A stretch of DNA of 64,000 nucleotides, taken from assembly GCA_020746835.1 (NCBI GenBank), contig JAGPNK010000042.1:1-64000 (forward strand). The letters are read 5' to 3'. Shown one piece after another: positions 41,949-52,388 of the stretch (its first letter is position 1; every line of letters starts with the position of its first letter). The notes below the pieces were generated by a model. The model searched no databases. It saw only the letters and a list, made by a program, of their open reading frames with translations, and was not told the origin of the DNA. Position numbers and translations under genes: made by a program. This stretch comes from Stachybotrys elegans. Its lineage: Eukaryota > Ascomycota > Sordariomycetes > Hypocreales > Stachybotryaceae.

Positions 41949-42795
41949 ATGGCATTGAAGAAGAAGAAGAAAGGAGCTTTGGCAATAGTTCCCATGGAGG
42001 AAGCACCAGATGCGATGCCAAAACCAGGGTCAGAGATACCCAGCGTGGCAGGCATACCGATCGAACGCCAATTAGTCGAGGACAGGATTGCCAGCGGCAA
42101 CGAAGAGCACCCTACATCAGCAGCAAAAGCCAAAGAAGGTATAGTACTATGAATGAGACGTTATCGGGATAAATAACTAATACATACTGGTAGAAGCCGT
42201 TGTGCATGAGTCGATCTTCCTGCCGTTCGTTACGCAATTTTCGTTGCTGGAGAGAATCCAGAAGCTTTTGGAGCAAGCATTATTTACATACGGCAAAGTA
42301 TCGATGTCAGATATGTTGAAGGATAAGGGGTGGGAGTGTGCGGAAATGGTCCATCTCTCAACTTGGGCAGACATACTAAGCGAACGGCGAGGCGATATAA
42401 ATATGACAATCGACGGAACCAGCTACGAGGCTGACTACGATGCAATACTGCAAGCAATGCGGGATATACGAGCAGTTTTGGTAAACCGTGCACCGACCGA
42501 CACGGCAGAAATACGACGACTATTACACTCGAGTTATCAGATTGTTGCGATGCTACGGCAGACAGAATGCAGAGAGGCTCTTGCATTGCTGCGTTCACGA
42601 GTGGACGTCAAACTAAAAATAGCAGAAAGGGAATGGAGGATTTTGCATTGTAGAGCAGAGGCAAGGCTGAAAGAAATCCGAGACAAAAGGGCACAGCTGG
42701 ACCAGCTGGAGGAGAACTCTAGAAAAGAACTAGCGTATGACATGAAGCAGGTTCACAAGCGGGCAGTAGATAGATTCATGGATCAACTGTTCTAG
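41949..42795 (+). CDS. gene C1: uncharacterised, paralogue of C2
   Basis: Exon one 41949-42138, intron 42139-42193 (GTATAG..GGTAG), exon two 42194-42795, 263 aa, phase exact. The first exon encodes a Lys-rich start (MALKKKKKGALAIVPMEEAP) that is probably disordered. The second encodes FLPFVTQFSLLERIQKLLEQALF, DMLKDKGWECAEMVHLSTWADIL and a long C-terminal helical, charged part with coiled-coil character. C2 has the same exon layout and matching landmarks. The upstream 120 bp are also alike (see the promoter entries). No membrane segment or enzyme motif. Function unknown. Confidence 0.65.
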
Positions 42796-42863
42796 GGAAT
42801 GTTATAAGACAAATAGTATGCTATAATTGGATATAGTCTGGTTCCAAGAAATGTTCATTCTGA

Positions 42864-43330
42864 TTAATGTATCCCATTCTCGTATAGATATTTGATGATC
42901 TCATGGCCCAGGGCACCGGTGTCATTAAGCAAGTCTTTGAAAGTGTCGTCTTGAAGCAGGTGCTTTCGATTTCGGTGGAATATATGAATAAGGGCGGTTC
43001 TCAGGGGTTCGAAGCAGTCGAGCATATCTGCGAAGGCTTCATGAATAGCTTCGACAATGTCGGGTGACTGAACGGTTATTGTCCTTGAATCGAAGGCCTT
43101 GAGTTTGGATAGTGAAAGTTCTTTAAGATCGTCTACAAAGTAGACTTGGTCGAGCTTGTAGACCAGAACGTGGATTAGGATTGGAGCTAGGTTACTGGAA
43201 GTCAGAGGGGGTTGATGGGCTTGGCAAAATGCTGGGTCGGCAGGTTTTCAGGATCATAGTTCAGGTAATAAAAGAAGGCAAGCATGCAGTGGACGGCAAC
43301 GGGGATGCTCGCATGTCAGGTCGATGGCCT
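42864..43330 (-). pseudogene. BTB/POZ-domain protein remnant
   Basis: The minus strand reads VHCMLAFFYYLNYDPEN, the central BTB motif of fungal proteins, then after a frame change near 43255 LAPILIHVLVYKLDQVYFV and LKELSLSKLKAF. This corresponds to the A-x-x-Y-x-L-A-D-K-Y helix and the BACK-like segment. The end reads IIKYLYENGIH and TAA at 42864-42866. The N-terminal BTB half is missing and a stop lies directly upstream. BTB proteins usually act as adaptors of cullin-3 ligases. This copy looks dead. Confidence 0.55.
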
Positions 43331-43583
43331 AGAAAGGTTTAGGGGGAGGAATATAGTATTGGGTTGGTGAGGAGATATGATAGAGGTAGGTGAGTAGGGT
43401 TATAAGATAGATTAATAGTTAAAGCGAGGTATCAAATGTGGTAGAGGGTAGGGAGCAGGTACCATAGTCCTCTATATAGGGCGATTGCAGTGACAGGTTG
43501 GCATTATATTAAACGTGAGGCTCTGGAGTGTAGGAAATAACTTGATGCATTATAGTCCTCCCTGCTTTCGTTTATATCTTGGC

Positions 43584-44630
43584 CTAGACCATTTTTATCC
43601 AATGCTCCACCTGCTCTTTCATCATCTGTTCGACGCCGGCCGTGGAACTCTTACTAGTTTTAAATCCCGTCTTGCGGGGCTTGGGCCAGTAAGATGTAAT
43701 GTTTGTTTGTGCACGGGAGTGCTTCAGGATTTTGTGTATAGAGAAGCGGCCTTGAAACATGGTTATCAAATCTTGGACAACTGGTGCAATAACCCGAATA
43801 GCATCTTGTGTGGGCCAGTCTATGCCGGTAAGTTGCCCATCGCCGATAAGGTGGATATCGACAGATTGGAGATTACTACACTCAAGGAGGATGCGAAGCT
43901 GATGTAGTATGTTGCTGCATTCTTGTTGGGTCCGGGCCCGCAACTCAGTTGGGATTGTAACGGTGATTCGTCGGACAAGCGCGGTTATAGGTTCATTGAG
44001 TTCTGTAGTGTTGTTTGGGTTGTAGAAAAAGTCATGTAGCAGGTAATGTGATACAGTGAAAGCGTTCTCGGTATATCGTATTTTGGCCGCGTCCTTCAGT
44101 TCGTTCGTAGCGTGTTTCGCCCTGAGAAATGCTTGGACAAGTTGCCAACTGATGAGCGCATCATATTGTATAGGTTGACCACTGAGTGGTACCAAGTATT
44201 TCCGCATAGTGTTGTAAGAGGTATCCGGGTTGAGCATGTCTGGGTAGTCTTCAGGGTATGGGATGTGATTGGTGAATTTGGACATGGTAGAGTCCGTGTT
44301 TGCGTCCCTAAGCCTCCCTGTTTTATTCTTGGCAGAATTCGCAAGGTTATCATCGGTAGCGTCTTCGTCGGAATATTCTGATTTGGCAGCGATCTCCTCG
44401 ACATCGCCTTCGTCAGGATATGCTGGTTCGGCAGTGGGTTCCTTGACAGCGTCTTCGTCGGGATATGCTGGTTCGGCAGTGGGTTCCTTGACAGCGTCTT
44501 CGTCGGGATATGATGGTTCGGCAGTGGTTTCCTCAATAGCGTCTTCGTCGGGATATGATGGTATAGCTACGTGGACGAACCCATATGGCGTAGGAACTTG
44601 CCTTGAGTCATATAAACTACCGGGCCGCAT
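43584..44630 (-). CDS. gene D2: acidic-repeat paralogue of D1
   Basis: 348 aa, single exon. The N-terminal 100 residues hold about five copies of a 15-residue acidic repeat (EPAYPDEDAVKEPTA, 45-bp period, about 44362-44580), several nearly identical in DNA. The rest matches D1 by IRYTENAFTVSHYLL, LQSVDIHLIGD, RFSIHKIL and SYWPKP. The repeat block is absent in D1, so it was gained after duplication or lost there. No signal peptide or membrane segment. Its start is 302 bp from the start of C2 on the opposite strand. Function unknown. Confidence 0.6.
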   Translation of the reverse strand: MRPGSLYDSRQVPTPYGFVHVAIPSYPDEDAIEETTAEPSYPDEDAVKEPTAEPAYPDEDAVKEPTAEPAYPDEGDVEEIAAKSEYSDEDATDDNLANSAKNKTGRLRDANTDSTMSKFTNHIPYPEDYPDMLNPDTSYNTMRKYLVPLSGQPIQYDALISWQLVQAFLRAKHATNELKDAAKIRYTENAFTVSHYLLHDFFYNPNNTTELNEPITALVRRITVTIPTELRARTQQECSNILHQLRILLECSNLQSVDIHLIGDGQLTGIDWPTQDAIRVIAPVVQDLITMFQGRFSIHKILKHSRAQTNITSYWPKPRKTGFKTSKSSTAGVEQMMKEQVEHWIKMV

Positions 44631-44813
44631 TATATCTCTTGTAAATCATAGGCTTAAGTCGTGGGTCGAGGACAGGGCTGTGTCGGCAAGCAGACAAGTA
44701 CTGACTGTATTAATATATTATACAATAAAGTATTGGAGAGGTTAAGTGGCGGTGAGACTACCCATCGGGTACGGCCAGAAATTTACTAGAGTTTGTGAAT
44801 CAAGGGTTAATAT

Positions 44814-44931
44814 ATGTTCCGGTCCGTAAACTGACCTGTCTCAGATACATACATATCTTTCTTCTTCTCCCTACTGAAGCTACTAGACCGCTTTTTCTAT
44901 ATCCTACATTGTTTATTACCTTATCGAGCAG
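44814..44931 (+). promoter_or_regulatory. conserved upstream region of C2
   Basis: The counterpart of 41828-41948. It lies inside the D2-C2 divergent spacer and includes pyrimidine-rich CTTTCTTCTTCTCCCT before the start codon. Confidence 0.6.
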
Positions 44932-45804
44932 ATGGCAATCACGAAGCAGACGAGAAAAGGAGCTCCAGCGATGGGCCCCATGGAGGAAGTACCAAACGCG
45001 ATGACCTGCCCAACAACACCAGATTCCGAGAGACGTTGCGTGGCAGGCACGCCGGGCGAATGCCAAATACTCGAAGATAAGACTGTTGCCAGCAACAACA
45101 AGCAACCTGTATCGGAGAAACAGAGCGAAGAGGGTATATTCCCGTGAATGAGACGGAGACGTTAAAGGGATAATAGGCTAATACATATAATGGTAGATGC
45201 CATTGTTCAGGAGCTGATGTTCTTGCCATTCGATACCGAATCTAAGTTACTGAGGATAGTCGAGGAGCTCTTGGAGCAAGCATGTTTCGCCTATGGTAGA
45301 GCAACCATGGCGGACATGATGCAGAGAAAGGGGTGGAAGTGTGCTTCAATGGTGCATCTCTCAGAATGGGCAGGCATATTAAGGGTACGGCGAAACGACA
45401 TGAAGACGACGATCGATGAGGATAACTACGAGGTCATACTACGAGCAATGAAGGAAATCCGAGGGGTGTTGGTGGAACGTACACCAGTTGACACGGTGAA
45501 GCTTGATGAGCTACTACTTTCGAGTTGTAAGCTTGTTAAAATGCTGGGCCAGACAGAATACGTCAGGGGTATTACGTGGCTCCATCAGCAGGTACATGAG
45601 GCTATAAGCACCCTAGGGCTAGATGTAGAACCCTTTTATACTAAGGCAAGGGGTGTGCATAGGGAAATCCAAGAGCAAAGGGTAAAGCTGAAGATTCAGG
45701 AAGAGCAAAATAGGGAAGAGCTACGCAGTGTTCAAGAAAGATTGGAAGAACTAGCGGCTAAGAACGTAGATATGTTACTTGCGGAGTTTAGGAAGAGATA
45801 TTAA
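44932..45804 (+). CDS. gene C2: uncharacterised, paralogue of C1
   Basis: Exon one 44932-45133, intron 45134-45196 (GTATAT..GGTAG), exon two 45197-45804, 269 aa, phase exact. It parallels C1 throughout: MEEVPNAM against MEEAPDAM in exon one, then LLEQACFAYGRATMADMM, GWKCASMVHLSEWAGIL and VLVERTPVDTVKLDELLLSS. The C-terminal 80 residues are a charged helix rich in Glu, Gln and Lys. The protein is diverged enough from C1 that duplication is old, yet the upstream sequence and intron position are retained. Function unknown. Confidence 0.65.
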
Positions 45805-45879
45805 ATTTGAGTAGGTTGTCTGAGTTTACACCGAATAATAACATGGCGAAGACAAATAAAAATGAAAAGTCCCTTACTA

Positions 45880-48403
45880 CCGTAGGAACTCGAAAAATTG
45901 AGAATGACTGCGGAGCCCGTGGCGCCGCCACTGCCCACAAAACAGGCGCACACCTTACTTCCTATAGTAACGCGCTTTGATCAGCGATTGAGCCCCAATA
46001 TCAAATGACGCATTGGAAATATGTAAATTCCGTAGCATCCGCTTAAATCTGCATTATGAAGCCTCAGAGATGCATTGACAATGCCGCCGTTGCAGCAGGT
46101 TGACCCAAATGTTCAGAGGGCGCGCCCTCCACGCGCTGCAAAGCTGAAGCCTGGCCCCAAGCCAAAATCGGTATATGAGCTCCCTCCAAGAGCGTACAAG
46201 GAACGTATCCGGCCTAAGGTGCATCGCCAGAAGCGGTTCAGAGCAGAAGTTCTCCATTTCTTGGCATTTCACCGCATCTACGATCCTCAAGCTCCTTTGA
46301 ACAGCAGACGAGTCACCGTCAAGGGTGGTTATCGTGCCCCATACTTCCGCGAGGCAGAAGCATTCTTCAGAGTTCCTCTTAAGACGATATCCGGTTGGTG
46401 GCGTAAGAGAGACAACTTTGGGCTCTTAGAACACCGTTCATGGAGACCCCGTTGGCCGGACCTTGAGGAGAGACTCTTTAGAGACTTCCTCGCCCAAAGA
46501 AAGGAAGGAAAGATCGCCACAACATCGTGGTTTCGCGCACGAGCTCGGAGTATCTTTGCAGAGCTGAATCCTGGTGTTGAGCAGCTATTCACCTTCTCCA
46601 ACGGCTGGTGGAACAGCTTCAAGAAACGCTGCAACATCGTATGCAGAAGAATCACCAAACAAGCAACTCAGAGACCCGAGGATTCCCTAAAAATTGTTCT
46701 AAATTTCCTCCGCTTTGTCAAGAGAGTTTCCCAAGGCTCCAAGCCCCCAAGTCCTTTCCCAGAGCTCCTAAATATGCGGTTACGCTTCGAAACATGTTGT
46801 ATCGTCAATCTTGATGAGACGCCGGTCCCTTTCCAATTTCTTGATGGTCGCACATGGGATGTCTGCGGCGTAAAGACCGTAGCCGGAAAAGCAGATCGTT
46901 CTGGCTGGAACAAATGCCAATCGACTCTAATACTATATATTTTCGCTGATGGGTTGTTCCGTAGCCTTCTGGAGGGCCAGAAGCTTGGAGAACAGCCTCA
47001 GCAACCTCTCCGGTTGAAGCCAAAGTTGATCTTCAAAGGATCATCAAGAGGGAAACTCTGGGAGCAAGAGCATAACTATTATGCGCCTGACGTCACTGTC
47101 GAGTTCAATCCAACTGCATATAACAACGAGGAGCTATTTTTGAAGTGGATTAATGACGAATATTTGCCCTCTCTGCCCGAAGGCAAGGATAATCTCTTGG
47201 TATACGATGTTGCAACTTTTCATAAGACTGAGGAGATCAAAACCGCTCTCAAGACCAAGAGAGTCACCACAGCGATGATCCCGCCGGGCCTCACAAGTTT
47301 GCTTCAACCATTGGATACAGCTATTAACGGACCATTCAAGCGTTGGTTACGCGATGAAGCTGACCTATACACCCAGAAACGCGAGGATGAAGGAGAAACT
47401 GAGTGGACTGTGCGAGAGAAGCGGATCATGACTACTTGGATTGTCTCTACTACTATGAAAACCCTAGAATCCAAAGCTCAGCTTGTCGCGAAGGCATTCA
47501 AGGATTGCGGCATTAGTATCCTTCCAGACGGGTCTGAGGATTTCAAAATCAACATCAAAGATATCTCTAAAGATCAGATTGATCTCTCTGGATGGGAAAA
47601 TATCGAGGAAATCATCATCAAAGACGAGGAGCTTGTCCCGGCCTCTCAAGACCTTGACGAGCTTATCGTCGCCGGCGATGACGATGACCCAGAGCTACGC
47701 CTGAGTCTTCTGAAGGTAAAGGAGTTACAGCATCTACTTGAATCAGCAAAGCTTTCAACGTCAGGAAATAAGAAGACTCTATGTGAACGGCTTTGCGAGT
47801 ACCTAAGGGAAAAGGATGACGATGATCCGGCTAAAGACACAATTGTAGTAGCGATAGATGACTCAGGCGAGGAAGATGACCCTACTTGTGATGTCTGACA
47901 AGCTTAATAGTAATATGCATATTCGAGCCAGCCTATCGTGGCAATGCTCCCACCGCATTCCTTGATCTTCAACCATACATAAACAACGCTGCTTACATTA
48001 GAGGAGCTCATCAACAGCACCACGACTTCTCCTTCGCCTGCCCATGATGCCGACCTTTTAGAGCAAGGGAAATGCCCGTTTCGACACCCGGTAACGAGGG
48101 CTCATGGTATTCAAGTTGATAAACGCTGCCGAGCTTGAAGCAGGCCTCGTTTTCGAAATCTCGGGTCATAACTAAGCAGTAGCGACGTCTCTAACAACAC
48201 AAATATCATATCAATAGAGCCAGCTTCAGGCATCTTAAGGGCTTTAATTGCAGCATGGTCAGCAGGGTCAAGAAGGTGGTCAGGGATGATGTTACATTGT
48301 AGTCAAGATTCGGTTGCTAATAAAGTTAGGTGGCGCTGAACCCGTTGCGCCATTTCGCCACTAGCGGCTCCGCAGTCATTCTCAATTTTTCGAGTTCCTA
48401 CGG
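45880..48403 (+). mobile_element. pogo-like DNA transposon, complete
   Basis: 2524 bp bounded by perfect 38-bp terminal inverted repeats starting CCGTAGGAACTCGAAAAAT (left 45880-45917, right end 48366-48403). A TA dinucleotide flanks both sides (45878-45879 and 48404-48405), the pogo/Tc1 target duplication. It contains one long transposase gene. Nothing in the ends or the frame is broken, so it may be recent. A mutated right end lies at 15812-16106. Confidence 0.9.
46075..47898 (+). CDS. pogo-like transposase with C-terminal SAP domain
   Basis: 607 aa, single exon. A basic N-terminus (RAAKLKPGPKPK) precedes helix-turn-helix regions of CENP-B/pogo type (FRVPLKTISGWWRKRD, then WFRARARSIF). The DDE_1-type catalytic core shows NLDETPVPF (Asp247), LLVYDVATFH (Asp378) and LLQPLDTAINGPFK (Asp414), i.e. 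a DDD triad with 35 residues between the last two. Residues about 540-580 form a SAP motif (LLKVKELQHLLESAKLSTSG then KKTLCERLCEYL), a helical DNA-binding module usually linked to chromatin or scaffold attachment. An acidic stretch lies on either side. The enzyme should cut and paste the element in the nucleus. Confidence 0.85.
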   Translation: MTMPPLQQVDPNVQRARPPRAAKLKPGPKPKSVYELPPRAYKERIRPKVHRQKRFRAEVLHFLAFHRIYDPQAPLNSRRVTVKGGYRAPYFREAEAFFRVPLKTISGWWRKRDNFGLLEHRSWRPRWPDLEERLFRDFLAQRKEGKIATTSWFRARARSIFAELNPGVEQLFTFSNGWWNSFKKRCNIVCRRITKQATQRPEDSLKIVLNFLRFVKRVSQGSKPPSPFPELLNMRLRFETCCIVNLDETPVPFQFLDGRTWDVCGVKTVAGKADRSGWNKCQSTLILYIFADGLFRSLLEGQKLGEQPQQPLRLKPKLIFKGSSRGKLWEQEHNYYAPDVTVEFNPTAYNNEELFLKWINDEYLPSLPEGKDNLLVYDVATFHKTEEIKTALKTKRVTTAMIPPGLTSLLQPLDTAINGPFKRWLRDEADLYTQKREDEGETEWTVREKRIMTTWIVSTTMKTLESKAQLVAKAFKDCGISILPDGSEDFKINIKDISKDQIDLSGWENIEEIIIKDEELVPASQDLDELIVAGDDDDPELRLSLLKVKELQHLLESAKLSTSGNKKTLCERLCEYLREKDDDDPAKDTIVVAIDDSGEEDDPTCDV

Positions 48404-48405
48404 TA

Positions 48406-48572
48406 TAACCCTAATCCCTAGTTGCCACCATATCAAAGATTAGGGGCAAGGCTAAGAGCTAGCAGAAGGTAGCAGAGGCTGGGTATAGGGTAGGTTGCCT
48501 GTACAGTTGCTAGTCAGGTTGTTCTTTTGGCTCTTTATCCTCTTAGTCCATCTATCAACACTTGCGGTGTGG
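48406..48572. other. possible LTR-element internal remnant
   Basis: A string ATATCAAAGATTAGGGGCAAGG resembles the primer-binding neighbourhood found at 48911-48930 and may be a second degraded copy. No gene. Confidence 0.3.
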
Positions 48573-48908
48573 TGTGACATTTGGGTCGGCATCACGGAGG
48601 GATCAGGTTCATAGTATAGGGTAGACTGGGCTTTGCCCAGTATAAATAGGCCTCCTTGAGGCAACCAAGAAAACAACAACATGCCGTTCTTTACGTATTT
48701 TTGACATGACTTTTAAGATGAGATTCATTTGATCAATTGATCTACCTATTCAGTTTTCTATTATCACCCTTTGTTTTCGAAGGAATTTCGCAGGTTCCTT
48801 CTTCCCTACCTGTTTGGTCGGACCTACATTGATAGCTGCCTCGCAGCCCACGATAGCACCAACCGCTTTGTTGTTGGGCATCTGGTCTGTGGTTTTCTCC
48901 CCATCACA
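48573..48908 (+). repeat. probable solo LTR of a retrotransposon
   Basis: It begins TGTGACATTTGGGTCGG and ends CCATCACA. It has a TATA box (TATAAATAGG, 48641-48650) preceded by a CTGGGC/GCCCAG hairpin, and is followed by GCGGTATCAAGAG, which resembles a tRNA primer-binding site. No gag or pol frame follows. The assignment is by structure only. Confidence 0.4.
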
Positions 48909-49617
48909 GCGGTATCAAGAGTTAGGACCAAGGGTAGGAGCTAGCGGGAAGTAGAAGAGGTAAGGTAAAAGGTAGCTTACCAGGGTCTTGGTCAAGGGTA
49001 GGAGACACGGGTAGGGAGCGGTAGAACTAAGAGATGGAGAGGTTAGAAGAGAGGTGCAGTAATCGAGCTGTGTGGGACTACAAAGCTCTGGATCGAGAGG
49101 AGTAACTCAAAACACGAACTTGCTGTTTTATGGTGTTTAGGGTGATCAGCTTATTCTTATAGCCATCATCCATCATCCATCACTTATCACCCATCATCTA
49201 TCGGTTATCATCCCTAGTGAGGCCATGCTACACACTTTTGACTCTAATGTTCAATGTAAGCTGGGGTTTGAGGGCCCGAGCGTTGGAGCCAGATGTATTG
49301 GAGTGAGATGATTGGTCCAAAACCCCAACCCACTTAGGTTATGGTTTGCGATTGCCAAGTCTAAAAGGCTTTGCCTTAGGGAACGCAAGGCTTCTTTTTC
49401 CACGACCTCTCATATTCTACAGCCCCGAGTCACAGTCCACGACTACAAATCCCATGCCATATATAATGATCATTTTTTGGCCTCTTGCAGCTTAGGACTG
49501 CAGCGCATAGACATATAGCTAGGACCTCGCGTTTAATACGTTTGCAATTTAATAACAAACTAAAACAAGAAGAAACAATACCAAGTTCTATCCCTAAACT
49601 CACAGTTTTAAATCGCC
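48909..49617. other. degraded repeat sequence
   Basis: It contains a CATCATC-type minisatellite at about 49163-49215 and no supported gene. Confidence 0.4.
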
Positions 49618-49860
49618 TCACACCGGTACCAGGCCATTACACGTGTTCACACACAGAGTCTGCCCCGCGGGGGTTCTCAGTCCTATTGCCAATGGCCCGA
49701 GGATTGCTCGAGTGGCAGGGTCCGGAATATGGCGGACGAATGCTTCAAACGCCACAGTGGTGCCTTGATAAGCGGTTAGGCACGCAGGCAAAGAGAAGAC
49801 CCATGCACGGGCGCTGGAAGCGAGAGTTGTCGTAATGAGGAGTAGAATTGTGAATTCCAT
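49618..49860 (-). CDS. small secreted protein, hypothetical
   Basis: 80 aa starting MEFTILLLITTTLASSARA, a convincing signal peptide with a likely cleavage after ARA. The mature part is about 60 residues with three cysteines (PACL, TLCV, TCNG) and no known motif. Size and composition fit fungal secreted small proteins, including effector-like ones, but nothing proves expression. A single exon with a clean stop. Confidence 0.4.
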   Translation of the reverse strand: MEFTILLLITTTLASSARAWVFSLPACLTAYQGTTVAFEAFVRHIPDPATRAILGPLAIGLRTPAGQTLCVNTCNGLVPV

Positions 49861-50397
49861 GATTGGATTCGTAGTAAGTAGCTCTAGGAGGGCAATTAGT
49901 TCCTCTTCACATTCTATCTACGTGCTAAAGAGTATTTCTAACATTAGCCACCGGCTCTAAGCTTTCCTGGATGATCCTGCTCTATTCCGATCCAGGCTAG
50001 GGCAGTAGAATGTTTTAGCTTTGGGCGCCTTGACACGAGGCATCTTCGACTTAAAGCCTAACAGCATCCTATACCTGGACGTTTTCGTCCGTTAGGAAGA
50101 TGATGCTCAGTATTTTGCAGAATACATGGCATATATATCCTGTATCAAGATAATTGCAAGTGTATTAAGGGGTTGACATGAATTACGAATAGAAGACTAC
50201 TACCATTACGATATCTGGCGTTTAGATGAGGACTTTGGCTCCATCCTAATTAGTCGCAGAGTAGGTACTGACCCGCATGAGCTAGTTATGGACATGGGAA
50301 AGCGAGCAAATGGAAGCGATCAGTGGATAAACTTAGGAGCTTAGATTTCTTGAGGATTATTAGGACTTCATAATGCCATGCACTGTATTATCCTTAA
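49861..50397. other. intergenic, no gene recognised
   Basis: AT-rich sequence between the small secreted gene and the 3' end of gene G. Nothing further is seen. Confidence 0.45.
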
Positions 50398-52388
50398 CTA
50401 CGCCCCCCGCTGGAAAGTCTCAATCTCGAAGCGGGCATCCGTTAATACCTGCGTCAGGCAGTTGCACAAGTTTAACTTGCTCTCATGCAGCCGCTTGAGC
50501 CTGTCACGGATGAGCTCCTCATCATACACAGACATCGGCTCGTCAACATTAGCAACTCCAAGCGGGGTAAGAAGTTCTTTTCGGTAGTGTGCCGCCTGGG
50601 TGCCATCCAACGGTATTCCTAGCACCTGCTTACAGAACAGTAGACCGAGGACTTCATGGACTTCCTTGGCGTACATTTGTAACGTCTTGATGGCGCGCCA
50701 TACTACAAGAAACTTGATTAGCATTATATTCTCGTACCGCACATGGACGATGTGTGGATCTAGAGAGATATAGGTAAGGAGAATAAGTAGAAAGAGGAGA
50801 CAATGTTGAGAACATACACTCGCGGACATTCTTCATCTTTCTCTTGAAAGTTGTGACAGTCTCATCATTCTGAGACCAATGAACTCCAACCCCTGCTGCA
50901 CCTCCTGCTACACCTCCCATAGCAGTTGCGGCAACACTGCCAACGGTGATAGCTCCGGCAGCCGCCCACCCGAACGGATTCCACAAGCAGCAGGCCACTA
51001 TAATGACGATACCGGCAGTGGCACCCTTTGCAGCATGACCTTGCCTTGTCGATTTGTATCTTTTTAATTCGCTGCCGTAATCTTCATTGAGTAGCTTAGT
51101 AGTGGTGAGAAGTTCTTTCTTGAGTTCTGACACGTTCAATACTGTATCCCTACTATTCCAGACGAGCTCATAGAGGTCCTGATTGCCGATTGCTGTATTA
51201 TTTAGTACTTAATCCGGGGCAGTCGGAATGGTATTGACCAGAGTAGTGGTACAGGGAAAAGAGACCTTACCTTGGCCGTTTCTCAGATCTCTTAGAACGC
51301 TCTCCATCTGTGTTGAGAGGTTGTTATAACGGTTCCAAAATCCACTGACGCCCTCAAGAACTAGCTCCAAATCCATATCTGGAGCACCAGGCGGTTCAAT
51401 GTCATGTGGTTGAATGAACTTCATCGATGTTAGTCTTAGCATGCTACTAGACCGGTGAACTGAAGTTTTGGTAGCGATAGAGTCGGGCGGGTATCTACCT
51501 CGTCGAAGATGGCCCGCAGTTCTTCGAATTGCTCTGGCACTTCCCCAGATATATCACGGAGAATTTCCTCCACACCTTGCATATTAAGGTTCTCGTTATG
51601 GGGGTTCCGATAGCGCTGGCATAGGACGTATATGTTAACTATTGCAGACAAGATTTTCAAAACATCGGGTATCGTATCGAGAGCATCTCGCAGCCTTGAA
51701 CCCCGTTAACGGATTACCGAGGGGAGAAATGGGGCTATGAATCATGGAAGATTGTTCATTTTCATACTTACCATGATTGAACAACAGCATCTATATCCGG
51801 ACTTGGGACAAAGAACTTGTCTTCGTAAATGCCCTGGGTGTTTAACATGTAGGCATGCTTATACCGCGCCACATATAGCTTTGGCACTCCAACTGGAAAA
51901 ATATTGAGGTTCTGCGGCGTTCTGTGAATCTCGATGAAAAAGCGATAGAGTATTTGCGGTGCAGAGAGGAAGAAGAGAGTTCTGACATCGGACATGGGAT
52001 GCTCGCCTGGGTCGTTATAGGCGTAGGTCCGGTGTCGAAACTGTACCTTTGAGTTTGTTTAAATAGTAAGCTACGCGCCATCCAAGTCGGCACAACAGAG
52101 ATTTTGGGATTGTAATACCTCAACGGGAACATATTTATCGTCGAGGCTAACATCCGTGACCCCTTCCTGAACTAGGACAGGAACATCCCAATCCTGAAGA
52201 TTATTGTCCCTGAAGTAGTTGCGGAAGAGTTCAGCAAGCCTTTCGTTAAGCGCAGTACTTCGACCCTCCGCCGTATAGTACCAGGCTTGCAGTTGAACAG
52301 TCAGTGTAGAGGAGCTTGCTGACGGGTGGTAGGGAGGCGGCGCTTCTCCGTCCATGGTCTCCGGGCCTGGTAGTCCACAAAATACCAT
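50398..52388 (-). CDS. gene G: six-exon protein with central hydrophobic segment
   Basis: Exons 52388-52119, 52040-51772, 51694-51499, 51418-51271, 51192-50818 and 50759-50398 give 539 aa; every intron is GT..AG and all phases agree. Junctions are VPVE/FRHRTYAY, VVQSW/LRDALDT, RAIFDE/FIQPHD, NGQ/AIGNQD and NVREY/PHIVHV. The N-terminus is Pro/Ser-rich. The middle is helical. A segment of about 50 residues, rich in Gly and Ala (HAAKGATAGIVIIVACC, then GWAAAGAITVGSVAATAMG and GGAAGVGV), could form a membrane hairpin with a glycine zipper. A long C-terminal helical part follows. Helical bundles with one buried hydrophobic hairpin are typical of alpha-pore-forming proteins of the HBL/ClyA/Xax type. 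The likeness is architectural only. A divergent partner, H, starts 618 bp away. Confidence 0.7.
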
